Source of the DNA: Strongylocentrotus droebachiensis
Taxonomy: Eukaryota > Echinodermata > Echinoidea > Camarodonta > Strongylocentrotidae
Direction: 5' to 3'
Assembly: GCA_035222895.1 (NCBI GenBank)
Contig: JAVYIG010005318.1
Span: 1-64,000, forward strand
Length of the DNA: 64,000 nt
How positions within the stretch are numbered: the first letter of the stretch is position 1; each line of letters opens with the position of its first letter. This document shows positions 14,044 through 25,692 of the stretch, one piece after another. Made by a program: the position numbers and the translations under genes. The notes below the pieces were generated by a model that saw only the letters and a list, made by a program, of their open reading frames with translations, was not told the origin of the DNA and searched no databases.

Positions 14044-14334
14044 CTGTCATACAGATCAATCATAAACTTGATAATCAAAATGGCCACAATGACGTGTAAT
14101 GGCATAAAAATCCTACATGGGTGAAAATACATGTACATGTATATGAAGAGACCAATTCAAATATCATGTACAACATATTTAGATACTTTAATAGTGGTTT
14201 GGGCAATTAAAATCTACTTGTAAAACATCACCAGAAAATTGTCATTAAAAAATAATCTTGGTAGGCAGGTAAATAGTTTTTTGAATAAAAATGTATTAAC
14301 CATACAATGTCTGTTTAATTTGATACTACAGATG

Positions 14335-14897
14335 CAATCCACTATCTTGGTTGCCAGGCAGGTTCTCAACTATCATCATTTCATTTAAGGATTAAATTCT
14401 AATCAATTTTTTTCTTTGAATTTTTACAAAATCGTTTTTCTGCATTTTCCTTTTCAGAGCTTTGATCAACTGATGGTAATGCCAACCATTATATTGGTTG
14501 CTAGGCAGGTTGCAAGGGAGGTTTCTTACAATGGTGGCTTCCCTCCAATGATTTAACAAACACATATGCAGGAGTCATGTTTCTTTGATCTATTATGACA
14601 AATGTTTTTCTTCAGTCCTGAAAAGCACTATATAAAAACTAGCTATTATTATTATTATCTTGATTGGTAAGCAGGTTGCTAGGCAGGATTCTTACAATCA
14701 ATGCAATATTCAAGCATATTTAACAAACTTTTAAGGATATAAGTCTTTGAAATATTCTTGCTTTTCCTACTCCATTTATATATAACAATGTTTATCTTTG
14801 TAGCTATGAATCATTTGATATCAAAGATGCTATCCATTATCTTTGTTGCTATGCATTGTCTTAGTTGCTATGCAGGTTGCTAGGGAGGTTTCCTTAC
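14335..14897 (-). repeat. KCNMA1: Decayed tandem copies of the donor side of exon 14898-15024
   Basis: The sequence spanning the exon end and donor (plus strand ggttgctagggaggtttccttacaatggt, split here) is echoed at 14496-14555, where gcaagggagg, tttcttacaatggtgg and ccctccaatgattt recur. Shorter echoes lie near 14665-14695 and 14350-14375. The copy at 14496-14555 retains a GTAAGA donor but not a useful reading frame. The rest of intron 14044-14897 is AT-rich. Confidence 0.65.
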
Positions 14898-15024
14898 AAT
14901 GGTTGCTTCCTCCAATGATTTTTCTGGAGCCCAGTGGAACATCCCTGTGCAGTCAAACTCGACCACATCTTCTTGCTCCTGAATCTGATTGGTTGATTCA
15001 CGCCTCTTCTGGTGTGGACCGACC
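14898..15024 (-). CDS. KCNMA1: Slo1 exon: end of linker, TGMFHW motif
   Basis: This 127-nt exon starts in phase 2 and ends in phase 0. It encodes VGPHQKRRESTNQIQEQEDV followed by VEFDCTGMFHWAPEKSLEEA and TI. The heptad TGMFHWA aligns with the strongly conserved DSTGMFHWCAP (vertebrate) and DSTGMFHWSPA (fly), just before RCK2. The acceptor is GACCTACAG and the donor is GTAAGG. QKRRES is a possible basophilic-kinase site. The exon joins DRTQAHK in phase. Confidence 0.94.
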
Positions 15025-16059
15025 CTGTAGGTCAAAGGTCAAAGGTCATGTATTAGAGATCTATGCTTGTTTAATAGAACCAAGCATCTTCAGTTTTCAC
15101 TAAGCCTGTTGATCATTGAATTATATTCCCCTTTATGTTTAATATAGGAGCTACCCAGTTAAAGTAAGACATGGGTTAATAATTACAACTATTATTAGTT
15201 CATGGATTTTCTTTTCTTACATGATAATTTAATTTACAAATGCACCAAAATGAATATGTTTTAGATTTAGTTCTCACTCCCAGAATCCCAAACTTATCAA
15301 AACCTCCACTGCAGACTCATTTTGATTCATTTATCTTTGGACCTCTAATACTTCCTTTTTTGTTTGTTTTTTGGAATGAATGGGAAATTTTTCAAAGCAA
15401 AAGTAAAATTGGATGTTCATAATTGGTGTGATTTCCGTTTTACTGATCAGAAAGTGTTACAAAATTTATCTATTGAGGAAACTGCTAAATTTAGAAAAGC
15501 ACATGTATTGTAATATACATAGTACATAGTATTTTAAGTTGAGAAACACAAAACAAATCGATATTGATCAGAAGGTGAAGAAGAAAAGTGCATCTAATAT
15601 CTAAAATCAAATATGTTTAAATTTATTTTTGTTGTTAACAAAAGCTACCAACAGCTTTAGTTTGAAGTGCAACAAACACTTTTCATTAAAACATGCAAAA
15701 CAACTTTAAAGTAAAGCTTCAATTTTTAAAAGGAAAGAATGTGATAATGTTGTATGCAATGATTGAATTTACATTGTTAATCCAAAGATTTGGTGAATTA
15801 AAGATGCTTGAAAAACATTATTTATTTTTTTTCATGGTAAAAAGAAATTAAAAATTGAAATCACACCAATGATGAAAAAATAATTTCACAAATATTGATA
15901 CAAGAATATCAGGTGCCAAAGAAAAAAAGCAAATGATCATAATCTATATATAACCGTACTTTTATTTTATTGTCCATGTTTAATTTTGCATAAAAAGTGT
16001 CACTTTCAATATTCATGATAGAACTGTAACTGAAATAAAATTAAGATAAATAAGATTAG

Positions 16060-16130
16060 AGTGAATAATTTTGAAAACAAATAGAGTGAACAATTTTGAA
16101 AACAAATAGAGTGAACAATTTTGAAAGTAA
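16060..16130. repeat. Short tandem repeat, ~25-bp unit, three copies
   Basis: The unit gagtgaacaattttgaaaac with a short aaatag spacer occurs three times in succession, with one substitution in the first copy. It lies in the 10.6 kb intron. Confidence 0.85.
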
Positions 16131-16504
16131 AAGGATTATTAGGCAGAATAATACAAAATAGGTTTTAAAGTAGGAAGGCTAATTTGAAAGTGAGAATATA
16201 ACTTGTATGATCAGAAATCTCTGATAACATGAACAATCAAAATAAGATGGACAAAATCAAAAAGAGTCTGCGAAAATGATATTGGTGAAAGTAATGGTTG
16301 TGAAAAGTTAGATGAAATGAAAAACTGGCTGAGATTTTGTCTATTTTCAAAATTATGCCTCATTCAACTGGTAGAATATTACACCAGATTCAATATCATC
16401 TGCCCAACAAGATTTTATGAACATTTTTTGTGTGTACTGTCTAGAAAAGCTGCAACACTTGCCTCATTCAAATTATGGTGGTAAACGAGGGAGAGAATTT
16501 TTGG

Positions 16505-16560
16505 TTGTCGAAAGCTAGAAGGGCTAAAGTTAAAATGCCCTTCTGGCTCTCAACAGACGA
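16505..16560. repeat. Hairpin repeat, copy 1
   Basis: Left arm has gctagaagggc; right arm has gcccttctggctctcaacag. The loop is shortened. Member of the dispersed inverted repeat described in the findings. Confidence 0.75.
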
Positions 16561-17464
16561 TAAAAATAATGTTTCTTCCACAAGAGACACAAAAATGTAA
16601 TGACACAACTTTAATCAGACCTCGTTAAGATGGTGCAAGGTTCTTTGATTAAATCTTTGGTCTAAGAGAAAGAAGGGCATGATATCTTTGAGAATGTGGG
16701 CCCTCCTTGCTCTAAAGCAGAATGTTTTTTAATTTTTTTAGACCCATTTGCTTTAATACTGTTATCGTATATTGATCTGTCAATGATTTCTGCAATTTTG
16801 GTAATATAAATCAGGAATTTGGAATAAAATAATCAAATGGGTGAGATTTCCAAGAAAAGAGCACTATCTCAACGAATGTGATTTACAGACACCAATGAAA
16901 GTACAAGGAGAGCTTCTACAAAGCGGTTTTCGACTGTGCGAAGGGGTAAAACATTCAAGTATGATAAAAGATTTCAATTATCATGCAAATGTTTGACTCG
17001 ACAATGGATGTAAATGGGCAACAAATTTGGGGGTCTTACTGTGATGGTGAAAAATGAAATTGGCTGATGTTATATTCAATAAAAAATGGGGTTCATGAAA
17101 AGTATGATAGAATGAAAGAAAATCTTTAAATGTTTAAATTCCTAAATGGGTAAAATGTCCACAAATAATTTTGAATAAAAAAATAAAACAGGAATACAGC
17201 ATGAAGATGAGAAACATTCCAAACCATAAAATTGCCATTCGATAGTGAATGAAATACTTGAATGTTTGAAGGAGACTAAAGTGAAAAAGCCTTGCAGAGC
17301 AACATGGTTGTAGCAATAGTACTGTGAAAGGGCATTACGGTTGTTGGAAACTACGGTGAAAGGAAATGACAGGGCAATGAATGTTTGCTGCTGTAGCTGC
17401 ATAGAAGGATGTGCACCACATGGGCAACAAGTTGGTGGTGTGTGTTGCAGGTAGCTACGACTGG

Positions 17465-17545
17465 ATCTCAACACTTACCTAGGGGTAGCAACCGGGTAAC
17501 ACAACCAGAGGGGGGTGTAGGGGGGGGGGGGGGGAGGAGAAGAGG
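17465..17545 (-). other. KCNMA1: Candidate recursive splice site (zero-length exon)
   Basis: On the transcript strand, CTACCCCTAG is followed at once by GTAAGTGTT, so an acceptor abuts a near-consensus donor (junction 17479|17478). Upstream lies a long C/T-rich tract running to about 17545, interrupted by a short TGGTTGTG block, and no other AG occurs within it. This is the architecture of recursive (ratchet) splice sites known in long introns of insects and vertebrates. Function here is inference. Confidence 0.4.
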
Positions 17546-18382
17546 TTGGGGGGTTTGAGAGGGGGGTTTAGACAGGGGGAAAATAAACACAAGCTGGTTA
17601 ATATATTGTTAGGTGCACTTCAATCGAAATTCAAAGGGTTAAATATGTTACTAGTCAGGACGGAGGGAGTTAAACCACGATGATCTATTGTTAAATGAGC
17701 GATGAGAGCTAAAGAAGCAGAGGAGAGGGGGTTAATTGATGCAACCACCAGGGTGTTTCACCATCACCAACACGTAGGTAGCTAGCCTGTAGGGGGGAAA
17801 GAGATGGGCACAACACACAGAAAGCTACACATGGGACTATGAGTGATGGTGATGTTGTTTCTTGCCGTGTTATGCATTCTGGTTTAATATGTTTGTGATG
17901 GTTTACATTGGATTATATCATGCATGAGTGTGCAGCAACATACTACCATTGACCATTCCTTTTAACACGTCAAATTGTTATGCCACCTCAATTTCTTTTC
18001 TTTACTTTTTCTATTTCTTCATTTTGTTAATTAACAAAAAAGTTCATGCTCCAAATATGCAAGGCAAATATGGTTTTGATTCAATAATATAATAATCACA
18101 ATTTAATCTAAAATATATACTAGTACTTGATAAATAAATGTCTTATACTAGTATTCCTTATTGAAATTCAAACTATTATATACATTTTTGAGTCCCCCCC
18201 CCCCCTTTGGATTTGTAATCATGCATCCAATTCTAACTAATTTCTTTCCCTTTTTCTTGGATAAAGAAATCAATGTCTCGTGATGACCCTTGAACTTTTT
18301 GACATAATTTTAGAATGAGGCGTCACTATGAAGTAACTACATGTGCATGTTGCTGTGTGTCTTGCACGTCCGTCTAAATGTT

Positions 18383-18460
18383 GGCTGTTTGGAGCCAAAA
18401 GGACATAAACTCTTACATTTACACAGAGTTTATCAACGCCCTTCTGGCTCCAAACAGATG
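18383..18460. repeat. Hairpin repeat, copy 2
   Basis: Arms ggctgtttggagccaaaagg and cgcccttctggctccaaaca flank a ~35-nt loop region containing acagagttta. Confidence 0.85.
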
Positions 18461-19305
18461 ATTTCTATTAAAGTCATGACCATAAAGTTACAAGTCCAAT
18501 GACACAAATTTGGCACTGTTCTTTATAACTATATGTGGATGAAACTTTGTAGTTCCTGCAGTGCAAGGGGTTTTAGCAGCAAGAAAACAAACTCTTTAAC
18601 AATTTGAGAGTAAATTGGAATACAAGTAAATAAATTAAGAGTTTGGTGAAACAAAGATATTTGATGTTGCCATTCATCATTGAGACCATTTTATGTGTTT
18701 TTGTAGATGGAATAATATATTTTCAGATTTCAAGACGGTGCAACATGGCTGAGCATATCTTCGTGTTCAAAAATATGTTTCATAATGTGTATACAAATTC
18801 AGAAAATGTACATTTGCAAGAGTTTTGTTAGGAAGAGAGAAAGAAAGTGACAAAAGATTTTGACGTCTTAATCATCCACATGAACGCTATCTTGATCAGT
18901 ACCAATATATGTGTAGGGTTGAACACCAATGTTTGTAGTGCATGGCATGGGTGTACGATGATGATGATGAAGGAGAATGGAGGGAGACGTGATGGATTTT
19001 CTACAGCTACAACATGTATTGGGAGTTTTGGGATGAATGTTCTATATGTCACAATGGCAATGAATGAATGACTTGCAGCAAGGCTTTTGGGGATCTATCT
19101 AGATCTATTATTTGAAGAGAAGAGGTGGTATTTGTTGTGATTTCGACATTGAGATGAGAGGGAATGGGTTATACAGGGAGAGAGAAAGAGACACAAAGAG
19201 AGAGACAGACAGACACAAAGATAGACAAACATATATGAATTATTCAACAAAATGGACTGAAAGATACTTGAGATATAGATTACATGAAAAGTAAATATAA
19301 AAGAA

Positions 19306-19315
19306 ACATAAAGAC

Positions 19316-19346
<31 letters not shown>

Positions 19347-19410
19347 AAGAGAGAGAGAGAGAAAAAGAAAGAGAGAGAAAGAAAGAGAGATAAAGAAAGA
19401 GAGATAGAGG

Positions 19411-19443
<33 letters not shown>

Positions 19444-19481
19444 GAGAGAGAGAACAAGAGAGAGAGAGGGGGGGGGGGGGG
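19306..19481. repeat. GA-rich microsatellite ending in a G-run
   Basis: Imperfect (GA)n and (GAAA)n sequence on the plus strand ends in a run of twelve or more G at about 19469-19481. The Slo1 transcript is CU-rich here. Apparent long ORFs on both strands are low-complexity artefacts. Confidence 0.9.
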
Positions 19482-21178
19482 AGTATACATACATTTAGTC
19501 GGGGTAACCTAAGTGGGTATATGTTGCTTTTATGTTAAATATAGAGGGCGAAAGAGACATATCTAAAGAGGATATTTATGACTCTATCAAGGTCTAGAGA
19601 AAGAGAGAACCAAGAAGACCACCAGAAGGACCGTTAGACAAAAAGCAAACAGACAGATAAACAGAAACAAGATTGACTAATGACGATATACACGGGGGAC
19701 TAGGGTTATGATGTAACCAAGCTACTCTAGACAACCTGAAACAAAATGGAGGATTTAAGGTGGTATATTATGAAAACAAAATAAGTGACTGTAACTGACT
19801 GGCTGCCTTTTTTGTTTGATCGCTACAGGATATTGTCAAAGTTATTAGAATATTATAATTTAGACTATTCTAATATCACAATTTTACAGTACATGTACAT
19901 GAGTACGCTAGTTTGTATTTCCACAGCTTTCTTTTAAAAAAAATGCATATGAAATATAAGGAAAGCATTATTTGTTTATAATTATTTACATGTATTTACC
20001 GGGATAAAAGATTCTCAAGGCAATTTTAAAGTAGTTTGTTCCACTTAATAAATAGCTTTTGAAAAGTTCTAATTCTTATCATCTTATGATTTCAAAATGT
20101 TCGTCTTAATACCTTAGACACACCCCAAACTGATTCCATACCAAATAAAAACTGACTGATTTTTGGCCATTGGAATAATGTAATTGCTTGATATTCAGTC
20201 CAGTTTTTTCCACTATTTAAAAAATCGTTTTAGACTATTGTATTTTGAATAGGAAAGTATATTAGGGTTACTATGTAATTACAATTTCTTGTTTGTAATT
20301 TACTTTGATACGAAAAGTAATTGAAAGCATCATAACAGAACAAATGTGGCATAATGTTATTCTAATACACAACTCTTTGGGTTTGGGTTTCATAAAAACT
20401 AATGGCAGTATTGAGAGGGTTAAAAACAATTGAGTCAGCCAGGCAGTTACAATATTTGGGGTTGAAATGAGAACAGAATACAGGCTTTTAACCCTAACAC
20501 AACAAGCAAACTCCAATAACCTTCAAAAGATCCCCAAACTCAATGGTTAGAATTGTTTATTTACAACTCAATTGACAAAACTAAAAGTGTAAAGAAATAG
20601 AACAGAAAATCCACCAACTAGAAATTCACACAATTCCTGTGAAAACCTGAAATTCCAAAAGGTTAACTATTAGTGTGTGATAAATTAAGAGAAGGAACTA
20701 GAAAACTATGCAATTTTTTGCAGATTTATAGATATATACATACATATGTTGCGGGTGCGGCTAAAATGCTATATAATATATATATATGCAATTCTTCACT
20801 TGCTTTATTGTGCATTTGCTTTGGAATAGGGATCAAAATATTGCTTTCTGGCATTGTTTCTAAATATGATATTGTTTTGGATATACCATGCAAGACACAC
20901 ATGCTTGTGCTTGCTGCACTATTTTCTACAGCACATAGGCATCTAGATTTTGAGAGGTTGTTGACTGATCTAGAAATCTGCATCTATAATTACAATCATT
21001 GCTGATTAGAAGAAAAAGAGAGAAAGATGGAGAGAGGAACTATGCCTGTACTCTGCACTGAGCAGCATAGGGCCATACAACGGGTTAGGAGAGACAAGAA
21101 GGACAGAAAAGAGGCCAACGGAACAACAACGAGGGGGTAGTACAGGCGATGTTAGTGATCACATGGCATTGAACCCAC

Positions 21179-21286
21179 CAATGCTGTATCAGCTTTTTGG
21201 TCCTGTCTAGGTTGCCATTGGCATATTTCAGCTTAAGAACGAGTTGACCCAGCGACCCCACACTGGGGCGTGGGCAACCACCGGTC
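21179..21286 (-). CDS. KCNMA1: Candidate Slo1 linker cassette exon (108 nt)
   Basis: The acceptor is CTCCTCCACACGCAG behind a good pyrimidine tract. The donor is GTGGGT. The 108-nt insert fits the phase of the surrounding exons (in 2, out 2) and stays open, encoding TGGCPRPSVGSLGQLVLKLK then YANGNLDRTKKLIQH. No homology to a known insert is recognised. It sits between core exons 25632-25692 and 14898-15024, where Slo1 genes often carry optional exons such as vertebrate STREX. It is supported only by splice-site quality, phase and an open frame. Confidence 0.3.
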
Positions 21287-23829
21287 CTGCGTGTGGAGGA
21301 GTGAGAGGGGGGCGTGGAGAACAAAACACACAGAGTGTGGAAAAACAAAAAAATATAGATACACCAATGAATAATGATATGAAATGATATATGTAAAGTT
21401 ATATAAATCAATCACCTGCAAATGACATATGCTTTATATATATGTGTGCAAAATTATTCCATTAATACATCATTCATAGTCATATTATAAACATCTGAGA
21501 ATAATTTATCATTATCATTATTGTCATTATCAATTGATCAATATTACCATAATCATTATTTATCAATAATAACACAATAATTATTTAAAAAAAGAAATGC
21601 ATAGTAAAAGTAGTTAAAGAGTTAATTTACTGGTCTTTTAAATATCGGTAACTAGTTTCAAAATGATATCAGGATAACATTACATTAAAAAATTGTTACA
21701 TCTTTATATCCCAAATTGAGTTCATCAGAAGAAGAAAGAAAAAAGAAGAATAAAAATAAAACCCAGCAAAACATTCAGCTAAATATCATGGAATTAAGTT
21801 AATACTGGTGATAGAAATAAAACTCGTGACAAGCTGGTATTAAAAATGCGTGAATGAAACTGTCTACTCTGGCATTGCATGATGTGGATGTAATGTAAAA
21901 AATGTAAAAACATTATCTTGTTATGAATTATCAATATGAAATTTTGTTGAAACAGAATAGGATATATTAGAGATGTTGATTACAATAATTCAAAGATGGT
22001 TCTCCATCCATCTAGTTTACCAAGAATGATTGAAGAGAAACTGGGTTACAAATCTTTGAAATGAGCAACACAATTTAATATTTTTATTTTAATGACTTGA
22101 CTTTTACAAAAGAACAGTTACTACAGACTTCAGAGTTTACCTTACATTTATAGGTGTAATTACCACCCCTCAAATGTTAAATCTTTGGTGTAGCCAGCTC
22201 TCATTAATTATGTGCTGTTAGGGCAAACATGTTAATCTCCACTAGAGCTTAAGTACTATTGACAGGCCAGTGTTGCCGGTATCCTGAAATCATTTACATT
22301 TCACTTCTAATTCTACAAAAATGACCTTGAACTGTAAATAAACATGTATTCTTACTGATATCACTAGAACTATATTTACTATTAATGCAACTTATTATTA
22401 CTATTTTTACTACTGTTTTTTTTTTGGTACTAGTACCACTACTACTTCTACTTTTAGTTCTACTTTACTACCTCTATTTCAACACCTGCTTCTACTTTTA
22501 TTCTACATTTCCCCGACAATACGTATACAGCTCATAATTTCTTTCTTTCTATAACCTTCACGACCAGTTAGCACTTGTCCGAGTTTTCCATTTATAAGTG
22601 TTTTAGTAAGTGATGGCATCTACAAAGTGCCACTAGACTTTACAGAACACTACAGTCCAGGAAAATACCTGCCAATGAATGTATCAGGGCTTGTATCTGT
22701 TTTGGTTTCTTGTGTCGAGTTCCTGGATGAAATAACCAACACAATCAACATGATTGAGTCACTTGTGAATCAAATCAAGAGAAGTTGCCACAGAATGTTG
22801 CCTGGATTTATCATTAGATAGGCCTCATACCTTTATTTTTCCATACTAACATACATAAACCAAAACTAATCCAGATTAAATCGGTTAGACATGCAGTCAA
22901 TTCCACATTCAACCCATACAGAGTAAAATAAAAACATATACAGATGATACCTCATGCTTAACCACTGATATTTTATGGAGTAATTAAAGATTAAAGCTCA
23001 CCACAAACAAGTAATATTAAAAGTGGCAGTAATAATACCATGCTTGTCAAAATTCTACATGATCTGCACTGTATATGCATTCCCGTTCAATTTCATGTTT
23101 ATATTCTTTTTTATTATAATTCTTTGATGTCTAATGCATGTATTTAATAATTGATAAAATCAGGGATGACTGTTCATTTCCATTCAAATGCCAACCAGTT
23201 TAATCCAAGTGCCATTCAGTTAACTAGCAAGAGTAGCATCCACCCAAACCCACTGCTTTCTTTTGCATTCTTTGTTTGCGATGGTGTGATTTTTGGAGAT
23301 TAATCAATCTATTAAAATTCACAATTGAAGTATCAACAATGAGAACATATTCATATAAACTATTTGTCTTTTCGTCAGTGTCTATAGTTCAAATTGTGCA
23401 AAAGATTCAACCAATGCCAACCAAACAATGATGTTAAAGTCCTAAAATGGTTCCAATTCGATTTTTACAACCCATGATCAAGCTCAATTCAGCATTTTTT
23501 GGATGGGCCATGATGGCTTTTCATCAGGTGATTAATTTGCTAGGTAATCAAAGCCTCTGAAAGAAGTAATATGCTATCTTTAGAAAGAAATTGTTGTCGT
23601 GAACATTAAGGATTCTTTTGTCCTACCTGTGTATTATCATTGAAAGGTGGCTGTTTACTAGTAAGCATTGTTAAACTGCCATCAAAATGGTTTCTTGTAT
23701 CTTAAAAATTGGCCATTTGGTCCAAAATTATAAACAATTTTTGTGCCCTTTCAATTTTTTTTTTAATGCGGTCGGAAATTGCAGCATTGAATTAAACTGG
23801 TGGCAGCGGTGGGATATGTTTTACATCCA

Positions 23830-23966
23830 GGCCCGTTTTCACAAAACCTGTTCTCAATAACAAGTTATGATGATTGATATGAGCTACTTAAACGGCTGCC
23901 TTTGATTGGCTGCAAGCAAAGGCATGTGGAAGTTGCTTTCCATAACAAGTTTTGTGAAACCGGGCC
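23830..23966. mobile_element. Short TIR MITE (137 bp)
   Basis: The left end GGCCCGTTTTCACAAAAC is repeated inverted at the right end as GTTTTGTGAAACCGGGCC (one indel-like difference). There is no coding capacity. The surrounding 23,700-24,050 shows no exon. Confidence 0.8.
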
Positions 23967-25491
23967 GTGAACAGAGATTTTTTTTTCATGCATGAGGCAA
24001 GATTCCCATGTCTGATATCCAGAAAACCATTCTCAGGCCAAGAATAAAATCCATTAGCAGATAGAAAAGGTATGAGGGATTCGCAGGAAAGTCTTGCTTT
24101 TTTGGAGTGAAATGTAGACAGAAAAATACCTTCTGATCATGGTTGAATTACGTCTGTGCCACTGGGTCATGTTTAAGATTTGAGGGCCAGACGGTTGTCC
24201 GTCAATATACAACGGTTTACATGACCTGCCCCAACAAAAATGTTGACACAAAGGCCAATACCGTAGAGAAGGGAATGGGTTAAGGAAAGGAAGGGTGAGT
24301 GGATAGATAAGAGGTTAGATATAATGGAAACTCATTAAAGAATAACAAAGGAACTTTAGGGCGTACCTTGATAACAGTTTTCTCTGAGACAAATAACTAC
24401 TACATCTATGTCAAACCACAATTAAAAAGGACAGAACAAGTACGTATAAGCTACAGTAATATCAATTCAAATGAATAACAGGTATATCTCCAAATAAAAC
24501 GTAAGTAATTTTAAATCATAATTATCACAAATGTACCAGTGCTAGGCTACCTGTACTAAAAATAACTAAATATTATATTAGACTATAAAAGACAATGTTT
24601 AGTTTTTTAAATCTCCACTTTAAACAAGATTCACATTCTGTAAATAAATGTAGTCTGTATGGAAATGAAGGTCTTTTTAAAAGATAATAAGCTGTATACC
24701 TTTCTAAACATACTTCATCAGAATAATACATATATTTGGTATAAAATACAAAGATAAATGAATCCTATTAAGGCAGAAATATAGTCATTTCAAATGATAG
24801 CTTTCAAAGACTGATTCTTATTGGTCAATGGGAGATATGAAATTGCCAATGAAGATTTGATTATCAATTATAAGCAAAAAACTTGTGGCCTGAAATCTTA
24901 AAAATGAGAGCATTCCAATGACTGTGTTGATTTACCAATGAAAATCCATCAGATATCGAGTTTTCTCCACAACAAATATGATAAAATACAATGATGAATT
25001 CATGTATGACAAATATATAGATAACCAGCATGGTATAAAGATGGCCAATTATGCATGTATGAGTGAGAGACCCTATTGACACATGAAACGTTTGATCGTA
25101 ATGTTCCTGGTGAGACAGATCAAATGAAACATTTATTTTCAAAGTACTCTGCCAGATATGTATCAGCAAATATACTTCAACGACTACTAATACCATTACT
25201 ATTATTACTACTGCTACTACTACTACTTATAATATTACTAGTACTACTACTACAACTACTACTTCTTCATGTACTGTAATGTCACCTCTAACTAATACTA
25301 CTAAAAATATTACTACGTGAACCATAGCTATTAATCCTACTATTAACATTAACAATTTTATCCATATCTAGGCCTATTTTTATGTGTCAAAGTGATTTCT
25401 TGCCATATCAGACCAAAACCCCATTCAATCTCATCGATCCCTCATCTTGGAAGAAAAAAAGATCTACAGCAAGGGATACCTTTATTAGTAT

Positions 25492-25566
25492 CTGCCAAGA
25501 ATCAAAAGGGCATTAACACCTGTATTCTAAAACAGATGTAATGTCCTTTTGGCTCTAAACAGACAA
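25492..25566. repeat. Hairpin repeat, copy 3
   Basis: Diverged copy: left arm tctgccaagaatcaaaaggg, right arm gtccttttggctctaaacag. It lies ~65 bp downstream of the donor of exon 25632-25692. Confidence 0.75.
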
Positions 25567-25631
25567 TATTTACAATCCCATTAAACAATGGAAGGTATTA
25601 TTATCGTTTCAGAAACAAAAATATGACATAC

Positions 25632-25692
25632 CTTTCTTGTAGTTGCATGCCATTTTTGCCTCCTGCACCTAGGTTTGATGGAACAGCAAGAG
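25632..25692 (-). CDS. KCNMA1: Slo1 linker exon (61 nt) linking phase 1 to phase 2
   Basis: The acceptor is TCTCTCTCTCCTCAG and the donor is GTATGT. The exon enters in phase 1 and leaves in phase 2, encoding LAVPSNLGAGGKNGMQLQE. Upstream linker exons all end in phase 1 and exon 14898-15024 needs phase 2, so this small exon is required to connect them. That makes it core rather than optional even though its sequence is not conserved. An alternative acceptor CCTAG inside the exon would also keep the frame, removing eight codons. Confidence 0.85.

Larger units (their letters stand above)
15025..25631 (-). other. KCNMA1: Slo1 intron, 10.6 kb
   Basis: This is the largest intron fully inside the window. 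It holds a 25-bp tandem repeat at 16060-16130, hairpin repeats at 16505 and 18383, a candidate recursive splice site at 17478/17479, a GA tract at 19306-19481, a candidate cassette exon at 21179-21286, a TIR MITE at 23830-23966, a TAC/TAT run at 25185-25265 and a hairpin repeat at 25492. The rest is AT-rich with nothing recognised. Confidence 0.85.
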
